64,000 bases of DNA from Cronobacter muytjensii ATCC 51329 (GCF_001277195.1 NZ_CP012268.1:3224001-3288000), one strand, 5' to 3'; counted from the stretch's first letter, positions 34,043 to 43,439 are shown. The notes: generated by a model from the sequence alone, not told the origin. Numbers and translations: made by a program.

Positions 34043-35526
34043 GCCACTGCTCCCAGCAGACGCGCCGCGGTGACGCGGTCGGAGTAATCAAGTCGGCGGG
34101 TGCCGACAATCTGATAATCTTCGTGGCCTTTACCGGCCACCAGCACCACGTCGTTTTCCGACGCCTGCATAATGGCGTTCGTCACCGCCTCAGCGCGGCC
34201 TTCAACCACGCGCGCGCGGCCCGCGTCGAGCATGCCGGTAAGGATATCGGCGATAATCGCTTTGGGATCTTCCGTACGCGGGTTGTCGTCAGTCACCACC
34301 ACGATGTCGGCAAACTGTTCGGCAATCGCCCCCATCAGCGGACGCTTGCCTTTGTCGCGATCGCCGCCGCAGCCGAAGACGCACCAGAGCTTGCCCGTGC
34401 AGTGCAGGCGCGCGGCCTGCAACGCTTTTTCTAGCGCGTCCGGCGTGTGCGCGTAATCCACCACTACCGTCGGTTTGCCCGGTGCGCTGAATACTTCCAT
34501 GCGTCCGTTGACCGGCTGGAGGCGCGGCGCGCTTTCCAGCAGCGCGGCGAGCGGATAGCCCAGCGCCAGCAGCGTCGCGAGCGCCAGCAGAAGATTGCTG
34601 ACGTTGAATGCCCCCATCAGGCGGCTGTCGATTTCCCCGTCGCCCCAGGAAGAGCTGAAACGCAGGGTCGCGCCGCGGTCGTGGTATTCCACCGCATCGG
34701 CACGCAGCCAGCGTCCATGACAGCCTGGATTGATGTTATTTTCCATCGACACCGCTACCGCATCCGGCAGCTTCGCCAGCCAGCGGCGGCCAACTTCATC
34801 ATCGGCATTAATAATCGCCTGGCCATAGTGATGCGAGGAAAACAGCAGCCATTTCGCCGCTTCGTAATGCTCCATATCGCCGTGATAGTCGAGATGATCG
34901 CGGCTTAAATTCGTAAACACGCTGGCGGCGAATTTCAGCGCGGCCACGCGATGCTGCACCAGCCCGTGGGAGGAGACCTCCATCGCGGCAACGCTCGCGC
35001 CCTGGTCGGCGAGCCCTGACAGCACATGCTGTACGTCAACCGCCGAGCCGGTTGTATTTTCAGTCGGGCTCACTTTACCCAACAGGCCGTTGCCGACGGT
35101 GCCCATCACGGCGCTGGTTTCGCCCAGCAGTTGGCTCCACTGCGCTAACAGTTGCGTGGTCGTGGTTTTGCCGTTAGTGCCCGTCACGCCGATAAGACGC
35201 AGGCGTTCAGACGGCTCGTGATAAAAACGCCCCGCCAGCGCCGAAAGGCGTTCGTTGAGCTGGCTTAAATAGATAACCGGCACGCCGTGCATCTCACGGA
35301 CTTCGCCGTCCGTCGCCTCGCCTTTCGCTTCAGCAACGATGGCAGCTACACCTTGCGCTATCGCCTGCGGGATATACCGACGCCCGTCCGCCTGATGACC
35401 GACCACCGCCACAAAGAGATCCCCTGCCGCCGCAACGCGGCTGTCCAGGGTCATCTCCCGCAGAGCTCGCGCAGGGAGACCAGCTACCCACGGAGCGAGA
35501 AGGTCGCGCAAATTACGATCTGCCAC
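34039..35526 (-). CDS. murE: UDP-MurNAc-dipeptide--meso-diaminopimelate ligase
   Basis: Adds meso-diaminopimelate, the third residue of the stem peptide. The 495-residue Mur ligase has ATP loop VTGTNGKTTTTQLL and the diaminopimelate-selecting DNPR motif (TDDNPRTEDP), which fits Gram-negative peptidoglycan. The start overlaps ftsI by 14 bases. Confidence 0.98.
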   Translation of the reverse strand: MADRNLRDLLAPWVAGLPARALREMTLDSRVAAAGDLFVAVVGHQADGRRYIPQAIAQGVAAIVAEAKGEATDGEVREMHGVPVIYLSQLNERLSALAGRFYHEPSERLRLIGVTGTNGKTTTTQLLAQWSQLLGETSAVMGTVGNGLLGKVSPTENTTGSAVDVQHVLSGLADQGASVAAMEVSSHGLVQHRVAALKFAASVFTNLSRDHLDYHGDMEHYEAAKWLLFSSHHYGQAIINADDEVGRRWLAKLPDAVAVSMENNINPGCHGRWLRADAVEYHDRGATLRFSSSWGDGEIDSRLMGAFNVSNLLLALATLLALGYPLAALLESAPRLQPVNGRMEVFSAPGKPTVVVDYAHTPDALEKALQAARLHCTGKLWCVFGCGGDRDKGKRPLMGAIAEQFADIVVVTDDNPRTEDPKAIIADILTGMLDAGRARVVEGRAEAVTNAIMQASENDVVLVAGKGHEDYQIVGTRRLDYSDRVTAARLLGAVA

Positions 35527-37276
35527 CTGTTCCCTCTTCTCGATTAATTACAAATTCACTTTTTTCGCCCGTTGTCAGCGCGTCCGGCTCAATGTTCATG
35601 GTGCGCAGAACGCCCCCCATGATGGCACCAAAGACCGGCGCGGAAACGGCGCCGCCGTAGTATTTACCCGCCTGCGGATCGTTAATCACCACCACCAGCG
35701 CGAAACGCGGATTGCTGGCAGGTGCAACGCCTGCGGTGTAAGCAATGTATTTGTTGATGTATCGTCCGTCCGGCCCGACTTTCTTCGCCGTACCGGTTTT
35801 AATCGCAATGCGGTAGCCTTTGATAGCCGCCTTCACGCCGCCACCGCCCGGCAGCGCCACGCTTTCCATCATATGCACCACGGTGCGCACGATGGATTCC
35901 GGGAAGATACGCTCGCCTGGTACCGGTGGGTCGACTTTTGTAATAGACAGCGGGCGGTAAACGCCGTAGCTGCCAATCGTCGCGTAGACTCGCGCTAACT
36001 GTAACGGCGTTACCATTAGCCCGTAGCCGAATGAGAATGTGGCCCTCTCTATGTCAGACCACCGTTGTTTTTGTGGAAATAAGCCACTGCGTTCTCCGAC
36101 CAGCCCCAGATTGGTGGACTTGCCGAGTCCAAAACGTGAGTAAGTGTCTACTAACGCTGAGGACGGCATCGCTAACGCCAGCTTGGAAACCCCGACGTTA
36201 CTCGACTTCTGTAGAACCCCGGTAAGCGTCAGCTCGCTGTAACGGGCGACGTCTTTGATTTCGTGACCATTAATTCGGTAAGGAACGGTGTTAAGCACCG
36301 TATTTTCCTGCACCACGCCGCGCTGCAGCGCCGTCATCACTACCATCGGTTTTACGGTGGAGCCCGGCTCGAAAACGTCGGTGATGGTGCGGTTACGCAT
36401 CACATCTTTCGGCGTGCCGGTAATGTTGTTCGGGTTATAGGAGGGGCTGTTGGCCATCGCCAGCACTTCGCCGGTATTAACGTCCACCAGCACGGCGCTG
36501 CCGGATTCCGCCTTGTTAAACGCCACGGCGTTGTTGAGTTCGCGGTAGACCAGCGCCTGCAGGCGTTCGTCGATACTGAGCGCCAGGTTGTGCGCCGCCT
36601 GGCTGTCTGTGGAGGAGATATCCTCAATCACGCGGCCATAGCGGTCTTTACGCACGATACGCTCGCCAGGCTGACCGGTGAGCCATTTATCAAAGCTTTT
36701 TTCAACGCCTTCGATGCCCTGGCTGTCGACGTTGGTAAAGCCGATGAGGTGAGCGGTCACTGCGCCTGAAGGATAGTAACGGCGCGACTCCTCACGCAAA
36801 TGAATGCCTGGCAGCTTAAGTTTTTTGATGTAATCGCCAATATCCGGGTTCACCTGACGGGCGAGATAAATAAAGCGGCCTTTCGGGTTAGCGTTGACGC
36901 GCGCGGAAAGCTGGTCGAGCGGAATTTTGAGCGCGTCTGAAAGCGCTTTCCAGCGATTATCGAGAGTGATGCCGCCCGCATCGTGCAGCTCTTTCGGATC
37001 CGCCCAGATGGCTTTTACCGGCACGCTCACCGCCAGCGGGCGGCCGGAGCGGTCGGTTATCATACCGCGCGCGGTAGACACCTCTTGCACGCGCAGCGAA
37101 CGCATATCGCCCTGGCGCACCAGCATATCCGGGTCGATGATTTGCAGCCAGGCGACGCGCGCCAGCAGAAATGCCAGAGCCAACAAAATGCAGCCGCAAA
37201 GCAACGCAAAACGCCAACTGATAAAGTTGGCCTGTTCTTCCTGACGTTTTGGTTTAAGCGTCTTTGCTGCTTTCAT
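35513..37276 (-). CDS. ftsI: Septal D,D-transpeptidase FtsI (PBP3)
   Basis: Class B penicillin-binding protein that crosslinks septal peptidoglycan; target of aztreonam and cephalexin. The 587-residue protein has a short cytoplasmic tail, one transmembrane helix (about 22-42), a pedestal domain and a transpeptidase domain with the motifs STVK (in FEPGSTVKPM), SSN (QKSSNVGVS) and KTGT. No insertion is visible at the YRIN stretch near residue 333, where resistance-linked inserts occur in some E. coli. Confidence 0.98.
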   Translation of the reverse strand: MKAAKTLKPKRQEEQANFISWRFALLCGCILLALAFLLARVAWLQIIDPDMLVRQGDMRSLRVQEVSTARGMITDRSGRPLAVSVPVKAIWADPKELHDAGGITLDNRWKALSDALKIPLDQLSARVNANPKGRFIYLARQVNPDIGDYIKKLKLPGIHLREESRRYYPSGAVTAHLIGFTNVDSQGIEGVEKSFDKWLTGQPGERIVRKDRYGRVIEDISSTDSQAAHNLALSIDERLQALVYRELNNAVAFNKAESGSAVLVDVNTGEVLAMANSPSYNPNNITGTPKDVMRNRTITDVFEPGSTVKPMVVMTALQRGVVQENTVLNTVPYRINGHEIKDVARYSELTLTGVLQKSSNVGVSKLALAMPSSALVDTYSRFGLGKSTNLGLVGERSGLFPQKQRWSDIERATFSFGYGLMVTPLQLARVYATIGSYGVYRPLSITKVDPPVPGERIFPESIVRTVVHMMESVALPGGGGVKAAIKGYRIAIKTGTAKKVGPDGRYINKYIAYTAGVAPASNPRFALVVVINDPQAGKYYGGAVSAPVFGAIMGGVLRTMNIEPDALTTGEKSEFVINREEGTGGRS

Positions 37277-37291
37277 TCGCCTGGTCAGTCC

Positions 37292-37657
37292 TTATTTCTG
37301 CACCACAATATTTTCCTGCGAGGGATCGACATGCTGCATTTGCAGCTTTTCCGTTGCGATCCGTTCAACCCGGCTGTGATCGCCGAGCGCGTTTTCTTCA
37401 AGGATCAGGTTGCGCCATTCAATATCCAGCGCGTCGCGCTCCAGCACCAGCTGCTCACGTTGCGCGGTGAGCAAACGGGTATGGTGCGCGGTCGTGACCA
37501 CGAAGATAGCGGTCACGATAATGGCAATAAACAGACAGAGCGGCAGTTTCCCGTAGCGCAGAAGATCGCCGCCGATCACGGCGGGCAGCGCGTGGCGTTC
37601 GGTGCTGGTCAGCGATCCGGTGACTTTGCTGAGGGTTTCTGTCACCCGGCTTATCAT
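37292..37657 (-). CDS. ftsL: Cell division protein FtsL
   Basis: Small bitopic divisome protein of the FtsQLB complex. The 121-residue product has a cytoplasmic N-terminus, one transmembrane helix (about 38-58, LCLFIAIIVTAIFVVTTAH) and a periplasmic coiled coil with leucine heptads (LLTAQREQLVLERDALDIEW). It overlaps rsmH by four bases and precedes ftsI by 15. Confidence 0.97.
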   Translation of the reverse strand: MISRVTETLSKVTGSLTSTERHALPAVIGGDLLRYGKLPLCLFIAIIVTAIFVVTTAHHTRLLTAQREQLVLERDALDIEWRNLILEENALGDHSRVERIATEKLQMQHVDPSQENIVVQK

Positions 37658-38595
37658 GCGCCTGTCCTCTCGGCCACGCGCAATACCGAACTGCGCGCGC
37701 GCGGGTTCTCAGCGACTTCGGCCTCGCCCGGCATCAGTTTGCCCAGCGCGCGCAGTTCGCGACCGCCAAGCTTTTGCAACTGCGCTTCGGTCATCGGCAG
37801 CCCGGCCGGCACCTGCGGCCCACGGCTCTGCTCACGCATAAAGCGTTTTACCAGCCGATCTTCCAGAGAGTGAAAACTGATGACGGAAAGACGCCCGCCC
37901 GGCGCCAGCACGGCCACCGCGCCTTTCAGCGCCTGCTCAATCTCTTCGAGCTCACTGTTCACCCAGATGCGCACCGCCTGGAAAGTTCGGGTGGCGGGGT
38001 GCTTGAACTTATCTTTTACCGGTGTGGCCGCCGCCACGACTTCCGCCAGCTCTTTGGTGCGGGTCATCGGCAGCTCGCGGTTGCGCTCAACGATGGCGCG
38101 CGCGATACGTTTCGCGAAACGCTCTTCGCCAAAGGTTTTCAGCACCCAGGCGATATCCGCTTCTTCCGCGTTACGCAGCCATTCGGCGGCGGACTGGCCG
38201 CGCGTGGGATCCATACGCATATCCAGCGGGCCATCGCGCATAAAAGAGAAGCCGCGTTCAGGATCGTCAAGCTGCGGCGACGAGACGCCGAGATCAAGAA
38301 GGATGCCGTCGATTTTGCCCTGTAACTCGCGTTCGCGGACATACTCGCCCAGCGCGGAGAAAGGACCGTGAATGATGGAGAAGCGCGGATCGTCAATGGC
38401 AGCGGCCGCCGCAATCGCCTGCGGATCGCGATCGATAGCCAGTAACCGCCCTTGTTCGCCCAGCTGTGAAAGGATCAGACGCGAGTGTCCGCCGCGGCCA
38501 AAGGTGCCGTCAATGTAAATGCCGTCTGGACGTATATTCAGGCCGTTGACGGCCTCGTCAAGGAGCACCGTCGTATGTTTATAATTTTCCATCAT
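37654..38595 (-). CDS. rsmH: 16S rRNA (cytosine1402-N4)-methyltransferase
   Basis: Methylates N4 of C1402 in the ribosomal P site (older name mraW). The 313-residue protein starts MMENYKHTTVLLDEAVNGL and has the SAM loop YIDGTFGRGGHSRLIL, then GILLDLGVSSPQLDDPERGFSF and the C-terminal VISFHSLEDRLVKRF. It lies three bases after mraZ and overlaps ftsL by four. Confidence 0.98.
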   Translation of the reverse strand: MMENYKHTTVLLDEAVNGLNIRPDGIYIDGTFGRGGHSRLILSQLGEQGRLLAIDRDPQAIAAAAAIDDPRFSIIHGPFSALGEYVRERELQGKIDGILLDLGVSSPQLDDPERGFSFMRDGPLDMRMDPTRGQSAAEWLRNAEEADIAWVLKTFGEERFAKRIARAIVERNRELPMTRTKELAEVVAAATPVKDKFKHPATRTFQAVRIWVNSELEEIEQALKGAVAVLAPGGRLSVISFHSLEDRLVKRFMREQSRGPQVPAGLPMTEAQLQKLGGRELRALGKLMPGEAEVAENPRARSSVLRVAERTGA

Positions 38596-38598
38596 ATT

Positions 38599-39057
38599 TT
38601 ATAAAGACAAATCCTGCAGCCGCTCCGACAACACTTCAGAAGATGACTGCTCAGCGTCGATGTCTTCCCTGACCTGTTGATGCCAGGTCGCTTCGTCCCA
38701 CAGCTCAAATTTGTTGAACTGCCCGACCAGCATCACTTGTTTGGTCAATCCGGCGTGTTGCCGTAACACGGGTGCTAATAAAAGACGGCCCGCGCTGTCC
38801 ATCTGGCATTCGCTGGCATGGCCCAGCAGCAGGCGCTGCACTCGACGTTCTGCGGGGTTCATGCTCGACAGACGCGACAATTTTTGTTCGATAATTACCC
38901 ATTCGGGCAAGGTATAAAGCAACAGGCAGGGATGGTGAATATCGATAGTGCAAACCATCTGGCCGGACGAGGCGTCATGCAGTAAATCACGATAGCGCGT
39001 CGGAACGGATAGCCGCCCTTTGCTGTCGAGATTAACCAACGTTGCGCCACGAAACAT
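38599..39057 (-). CDS. mraZ: Transcriptional regulator MraZ
   Basis: First gene of the dcw cluster; a ring-forming AbrB-fold regulator that represses its own promoter. The 152-residue protein has two MraZ repeats, each with the DxxGR motif (LDSKGRLSVPTRYRD at 11-25 and MDSAGRLLLAPVLR at about 80). The promoter Pmra and three spaced TGGG-type repeats lie immediately upstream. Confidence 0.98.
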   Translation of the reverse strand: MFRGATLVNLDSKGRLSVPTRYRDLLHDASSGQMVCTIDIHHPCLLLYTLPEWVIIEQKLSRLSSMNPAERRVQRLLLGHASECQMDSAGRLLLAPVLRQHAGLTKQVMLVGQFNKFELWDEATWHQQVREDIDAEQSSSEVLSERLQDLSL

Positions 39058-39086
39058 TAAAGCCTCACTGAGCTCTGCCCTTTTTC

Positions 39087-39110
39087 ACCACTTTATCCCA
39101 CAAAATCCCA
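39087..39110 (-). promoter_or_regulatory. MraZ-binding direct repeats
   Basis: On the minus strand TGGG (39110-39107) and TGGG (39100-39097) are followed by TGGT (39090-39087), all with a ten-base period, plus an extra TGGG at 39114-39111. This is the layout of MraZ boxes in E. coli, placed between Pmra and the mraZ ATG. Confidence 0.85.
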
Positions 39111-39118
39111 CCCACCGG

Positions 39119-39148
39119 AGTTTACGGAGCGGAGGAAAAGCTTGTCAA
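39119..39148 (-). promoter_or_regulatory. Pmra promoter of the dcw cluster
   Basis: On the minus strand a consensus -35 TTGACA (39148-39143) and -10 TAAACT (39124-39119) are separated by 18 bases. As I recall the E. coli Pmra, both hexamers and the spacer are almost the same. It should drive the tightly spaced genes from mraZ through ftsW, and much of the cluster. Confidence 0.92.
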
Positions 39149-39588
39149 GCCAGCACCGGGGCCGCCTTCAACAAAAGATTCGGCGCTGACAAAGAGAAAG
39201 CGGCAAATAAAATCCCTGCCATCCTGACGAGGCAAAATTAACGCTATGAATATTTGTAAGAAAAATGACGAATACACACAGGACCGTTAAAAACCACTTA
39301 ATACGATCGGTGAAGAGGACTAAGTGTTGAGTTTGCGACGCGAGCGGCATTTTAAGGTAAAAGCCCTGGAGTTAACAGCGCCTGCTGTGGTTTAGCGCGC
39401 TTTTATCTGCCATTCGCGAACTTACTGAAACTAAACTGCTTCCGGCAGCCTCCGCGTCGCGAGAAACAGTTACAAAATTACACATAAGAAATGATTGGTT
39501 ACGACTAATCCCGGATGAGACATCTCTTCTGCACAGTGCGCAGCGTTCATGTCAGGATGTGTAAAAATGCGCCGGAATTATCCGAATC
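39149..39588. other. mraZ-cra intergenic region, no supported gene
   Basis: About 440 bases upstream of Pmra show no recognised gene or known RNA. A 60-codon frame on the minus strand (39168-39350) has a hydrophobic stretch but no ribosome site. Short inverted repeats occur, for example ACAGC/GCTGT near 39377-39390. E. coli has a gap of similar size at this place. Confidence 0.5.
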
Positions 39589-39613
39589 AAAAGAAAAGGC
39601 AGCCAAAGCTGCC
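39589..39613 (-). terminator. Terminator after cra
   Basis: GGCAGC and GCTGCC pair around a four-base loop (39598-39613). On the minus strand the stem is followed by TTTTCTTTT, a good rho-independent terminator for cra; on the plus strand it is followed by TTTTT, so it may work in both directions. Confidence 0.88.
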
Positions 39614-39636
39614 TTTTTGCCATTTTCACTGGCGGC

Positions 39637-40641
39637 TTAACGACGGCTGAGGCTGCCGCGTCGGTAAAGATTGCGGCGAATTCGGGTCAGGCCCGGTCGC
39701 GGTTTGCGGGGTTCGTCAAGGCTCGCGAGCACCAGCTCAAGCACGCGTTCCGCCACATCGCGATGACGCTGCGCGACCGCCAGTACCGGACATTGCAGGA
39801 AATCGAGCAGTTCATTGTCGCCGAAGGTGGCGATAGCGAGTTCAGACGGGAGGCGCCCTTCGCGCTTGAGCGTCACGTCCATTACGCCCTGCAACAGCGC
39901 AAATGAAGTCGTGAACAGCGCCTGCGGCATTGGGTGGGTTTCCAGCCATTTTTCAAACAGCACGGCGGCGGCTTCACGCTCGTAGCTGTTGGCATATAAA
40001 AAGTGCACCTCGCGCGGATCGTCTTTCCACGCGCTGCGAAAACCCTGTTCACGCAGGAAGCTCACCGACAGCTCTGGCAGCGCGCCGAGATAAAGTACGG
40101 TTTCGGCCGGGAATGTGCGCAGCTCGCTTGCCAGCATTTCGGCATCGTCCTGATCGGCGCCCACGACGCTGGTAAAGTGTTCGCGATCCAGCGCGCGGTC
40201 GAGCGCGACGATCGGGAAGGCATCGTTCGCCCAGCGCTGATAAAACGGATGTTCTGGCGGTAAAGAGGTGGAAACGATGATGGCGTCGACCTGTCGCTGC
40301 AACAGATGCTCGATGCAGCGCATTTCGTTATCCGGCTGATCTTCAGAGCAGGCGATAAGTAACTGATACCCGCGCTGACGCGCCTGGCGTTCAAGATAGT
40401 TGGCAATGCGGGTATAGCTGGTGTTTTCAAGATCGGGGATAACCAGCCCGATGGAGCGCGTGCGTCCTGCGCGCAGGCCTGCGGCGACGGCGTTCGGGTG
40501 GTAGTTATGCTCACGCACCACAGCCATCACTTTCTCAACGGTTTTATCACTCACACGGTACTGCCGGGCTTTTCCATTAATGACATAGCTCGCCGTGGTG
40601 CGCGACACGCCAGCCAGCCGCGCGATTTCATCCAGTTTCAC
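39637..40641 (-). CDS. cra: Catabolite repressor/activator Cra (FruR)
   Basis: LacI-family regulator of carbon flow that senses fructose 1-phosphate or fructose 1,6-bisphosphate and controls glycolytic and gluconeogenic genes. The 334-residue protein equals the E. coli length, with an N-terminal helix-turn-helix and hinge (MKLDEIARLAGVSRTTASYV) and a periplasmic-binding-protein-like effector domain. It is transcribed alone, between ilvH and mraZ on the same strand, with a strong terminator. Confidence 0.98.
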   Translation of the reverse strand: MKLDEIARLAGVSRTTASYVINGKARQYRVSDKTVEKVMAVVREHNYHPNAVAAGLRAGRTRSIGLVIPDLENTSYTRIANYLERQARQRGYQLLIACSEDQPDNEMRCIEHLLQRQVDAIIVSTSLPPEHPFYQRWANDAFPIVALDRALDREHFTSVVGADQDDAEMLASELRTFPAETVLYLGALPELSVSFLREQGFRSAWKDDPREVHFLYANSYEREAAAVLFEKWLETHPMPQALFTTSFALLQGVMDVTLKREGRLPSELAIATFGDNELLDFLQCPVLAVAQRHRDVAERVLELVLASLDEPRKPRPGLTRIRRNLYRRGSLSRR

Positions 40642-40766
40642 GTTTGCCCCTTAACAAGAGTGTTACTCCATAACCTTTCAAGGGTTATAAGTTAAAATCC
40701 TTAACATCTAAGCGCAGAATAGTACCCTGAGCAACTGCTTTTGCGCGCGCCTGTCGCGCCTGCTGC

Positions 40767-40794
40767 AAAAAAAAGCCCGGCAGGAACGCCGGGC
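40767..40794 (-). terminator. Terminator after ilvIH
   Basis: GCCCGGC and GCCGGGC form a perfect 7-bp stem (40775-40794); on the minus strand it is followed by eight Ts. It lies 26 bases after the ilvH stop. Confidence 0.93.
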
Positions 40795-40820
40795 GGATGC
40801 ATAACAAGAAGGCAATACGC

Positions 40821-41312
40821 TTAACGCATAATTTTTTCGCCACGGGAGAGACCAACCACGCCGGAGCGCGCCACTTCCACAATTTTCGCCACATCGCGAA
40901 TGCTGGCGAGGAACGCGTCGAGCTTTTCGCTGGTGCCCGCGAGCTGCACGGTATAGAGCGACGGCGTAACATCAATAATCTGCCCACGGAAAATTTCGGC
41001 GCTGCGCTTCACTTCCTCACGGCCATAGCCGCTCGCCTGGATTTTCACCAGCATGATTTCACGCTCGACATGCGCGCCCTGCCCCAGTTCGCTGACGCGC
41101 AGTACATCCACCAGCTTATGCAGCTGCTTTTCAATTTGCTCCAGCACTTTTTCGTCGCCGACCGTCTGGATCGTCATGCGGGAGAGCGTGGGATCGTCAG
41201 TAGGGGCCACCGTCAGGCTTTCAATGTTATAGCCACGCTGTGCGAAGAGCCCAATCACGCGAGACAACGAGCCCGATTCGTTTTCCAGTAAAACTGATAA
41301 TATCCGGCGCAT
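40821..41312 (-). CDS. ilvH: Acetolactate synthase III regulatory subunit
   Basis: Small subunit that activates IlvI and confers valine feedback inhibition. The 163-residue protein has an N-terminal ACT domain (about 3-78, MRRILSVLLENESGSLSRVIGLF) and a C-terminal regulatory domain. ATG 41312 matches the E. coli start; an in-frame ATG at 41342 lies inside ilvI. Two bases separate it from the ilvI stop. Confidence 0.97.
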   Translation of the reverse strand: MRRILSVLLENESGSLSRVIGLFAQRGYNIESLTVAPTDDPTLSRMTIQTVGDEKVLEQIEKQLHKLVDVLRVSELGQGAHVEREIMLVKIQASGYGREEVKRSAEIFRGQIIDVTPSLYTVQLAGTSEKLDAFLASIRDVAKIVEVARSGVVGLSRGEKIMR

Positions 41313-41314
41313 AA

Positions 41315-43039
41315 TCAGGTTCTCTCCGTTTTGCTTAACCACATTTCATCCATTCCGCCGCCGCGAACCTGCATCGGATAGACGTGCTCCGTCCCGTCCA
41401 CGGTGACATCGACAAACACCAGCCGGTTATTGCGCACATGCTCCAGCGCCTCGCTGAGCTTGCTTTCGAGCTCTTCCGGGCGGGTAATGGAAATCCCGAC
41501 ATGCCCGTAAGCCTCGGCCAGGCGGACGAAATCAGGTAGCGATTCCATATAAGACTGCGAGTGGCGGCCAGAATAGATCATATCCTGCCACTGCTTCACC
41601 ATGCCCAGATAACGGTTGTTCAGGTTAAGCACCAGCACCGGCAGTTCATATTGCAGCGCGGTGGAGAGCTCCTGAATATTCATCTGAATACTGCCGTCGC
41701 CGGTCACGCACACGACTGTCTCTTCCGGCAGCGCCAGCTTCACGCCGAGCGCCGCCGGCAGGCCAAAGCCCATCGTCCCGAGACCGCCGGAGTTTATCCA
41801 GCGGCGTGGTTTATCAAAGGTGTAATACAGCGCGGCAAACATCTGATGCTGGCCGACATCGGACGTCACATAAGCGTCGCCGTTAGTCAGACGATACAGC
41901 GTTTCGATAGCCGCCTGCGGTTTAATGCTGCCGCTTTCGCGGTCGTAATTCAGGCACTGACGGGCGCGCCACTGCTCGATATGCTGCCACCAGTCGCGGA
42001 GGTCGTCGAGCGGCTGCTGGCTCTCTTCCTGGCCCAGCAGCTCCAGCATCTGGCTCAGCACCTGGCGCGCATCGCCGACAATAGGTACATCCGCCGCCAC
42101 GGTTTTGGAGATAGACGTCGGGTCGATATCAATATGCAGCACGGTCGCGTTGGGGCAGTACTTCGCCAGATTGTTGGTCGTGCGGTCGTCAAAGCGCACG
42201 CCGACGGCGAAAATCACATCGGCGTTATGCATCGTCATGTTGGCTTCAAAGGTGCCGTGCATCCCCAGCATACCCAGCGCCTGACGATGCGTGCCGGGAA
42301 ATGCGCCCAGCCCCATTAATGAAGAGACCACCGGCACGTTAAGCTTTTCCGCCACCGCGCGCAGTTCGTTTTCGCACGCCGCCGTAATAGCGCCGCCGCC
42401 CACGTACATCACCGGTTTTTTCGCGGCGACAAGAGTCTGCAGGGCGCGTTTGATCTGCCCTTTGTGGCCTTGCGTGGTCGGGTTGTAAGAACGCATGCTG
42501 ACGGTGTCCGGCCAGACATAAGGCAGTTTTTTGGCTGGATTCAGAATATCTTTCGGCAGATCCACCACCACCGGGCCCGGTCTGCCGCTCGCGGCGAGCC
42601 AGAACGCTTTTTTCAGCACCGTCGGGATATCTTCGGTCTGCTTCACCAGAAAGCTGTGTTTCACCACCGGGCGGGAGATCCCCACCATGTCGCACTCCTG
42701 AAAAGCGTCATAGCCAATCAGCGAGGTCGCCACCTGGCCTGATAGCACCACAAGCGGAATGGAGTCCATATAAGCCGTGGCGATACCGGTAATCGCGTTG
42801 GTGGCGCCAGGGCCGGAGGTCACCAGCACCACGCCCACCTCTCCGGTTGCGCGCGCCAGACCATCCGCCATATGCACCGCGGCTTGTTCATGGCGCACCA
42901 GCACATGATCAATCCCGCCAACGGTGTGCAGCGCGTCATAAATGTCGAGCACGGCACCACCGGGATAACCGAACACTTGCTTCACGCCCTGATCGATAAG
43001 CGATCGGACGACCATCTCGGCTCCAGACAACATCTCCAT
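41315..43039 (-). CDS. ilvI: Acetolactate synthase III catalytic subunit
   Basis: Thiamine diphosphate and FAD enzyme that condenses pyruvate to acetolactate, or with 2-oxobutyrate, for valine, leucine and isoleucine synthesis. The 574-residue protein has the catalytic Glu in VLVRHEQAAVHMADG (about residue 51) and the ThDP motif VCVTGDGSIQMN...LNLNN. The operon is ilvIH; in E. coli it is activated by Lrp, and no clear Lrp site could be fixed here. Confidence 0.98.
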   Translation of the reverse strand: MEMLSGAEMVVRSLIDQGVKQVFGYPGGAVLDIYDALHTVGGIDHVLVRHEQAAVHMADGLARATGEVGVVLVTSGPGATNAITGIATAYMDSIPLVVLSGQVATSLIGYDAFQECDMVGISRPVVKHSFLVKQTEDIPTVLKKAFWLAASGRPGPVVVDLPKDILNPAKKLPYVWPDTVSMRSYNPTTQGHKGQIKRALQTLVAAKKPVMYVGGGAITAACENELRAVAEKLNVPVVSSLMGLGAFPGTHRQALGMLGMHGTFEANMTMHNADVIFAVGVRFDDRTTNNLAKYCPNATVLHIDIDPTSISKTVAADVPIVGDARQVLSQMLELLGQEESQQPLDDLRDWWQHIEQWRARQCLNYDRESGSIKPQAAIETLYRLTNGDAYVTSDVGQHQMFAALYYTFDKPRRWINSGGLGTMGFGLPAALGVKLALPEETVVCVTGDGSIQMNIQELSTALQYELPVLVLNLNNRYLGMVKQWQDMIYSGRHSQSYMESLPDFVRLAEAYGHVGISITRPEELESKLSEALEHVRNNRLVFVDVTVDGTEHVYPMQVRGGGMDEMWLSKTERT

Positions 43040-43401
43040 GGTTTGCCTCCAGGCTTTTGTTTACGGACTGACGGCAGAAGTCATTTTCCGCACGGTCACT
43101 GGTACAGGTGTGATGTCCTGTCGTTAATTATCGTTATGCGTCTCCCTAACATAACCGCTGAAAATGAGGCAGGCAATTAGCAATCGGGTGCCGCGCCGCG
43201 CGCGAAATTCCTGCGCGCCGCTGAAGAAAAGCGGTTAAACGGAGAGATATGCTGAATATAAGCGGCGCTTATGACCGTAAATTTCGTGAGGCTCATTCCT
43301 GACAGTGATAAATCAAATAATCAGGAGGATAAACAGAGGCGCAGCGAGGCGGTAAATCAGGGCAGGATAAAATGCTACAAAAGACAATAATAAAAGAAAA
43401 A
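43040..43401. other. ilvI upstream region
   Basis: About 360 bases between ilvI and the leuO terminator, AT-rich towards leuO. It should contain the ilvIH promoter and Lrp sites, but I cannot point to one with confidence. A dyad ATAAGC-GGC-GCTTAT lies at 43258-43272. No gene is supported. Confidence 0.4.
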
Positions 43402-43421
43402 CGGGCGGTCATGACCGCCCG
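43394..43421 (-). terminator. Terminator after leuO
   Basis: CGGGCGGTCATGACCGCCCG (43402-43421) is a perfect palindrome; on the minus strand it runs into TTTTTCTTTT. It is 18 bases after the leuO stop. Confidence 0.93.
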
Positions 43422-43439
43422 ATGAGCCTTAACGGCGCG

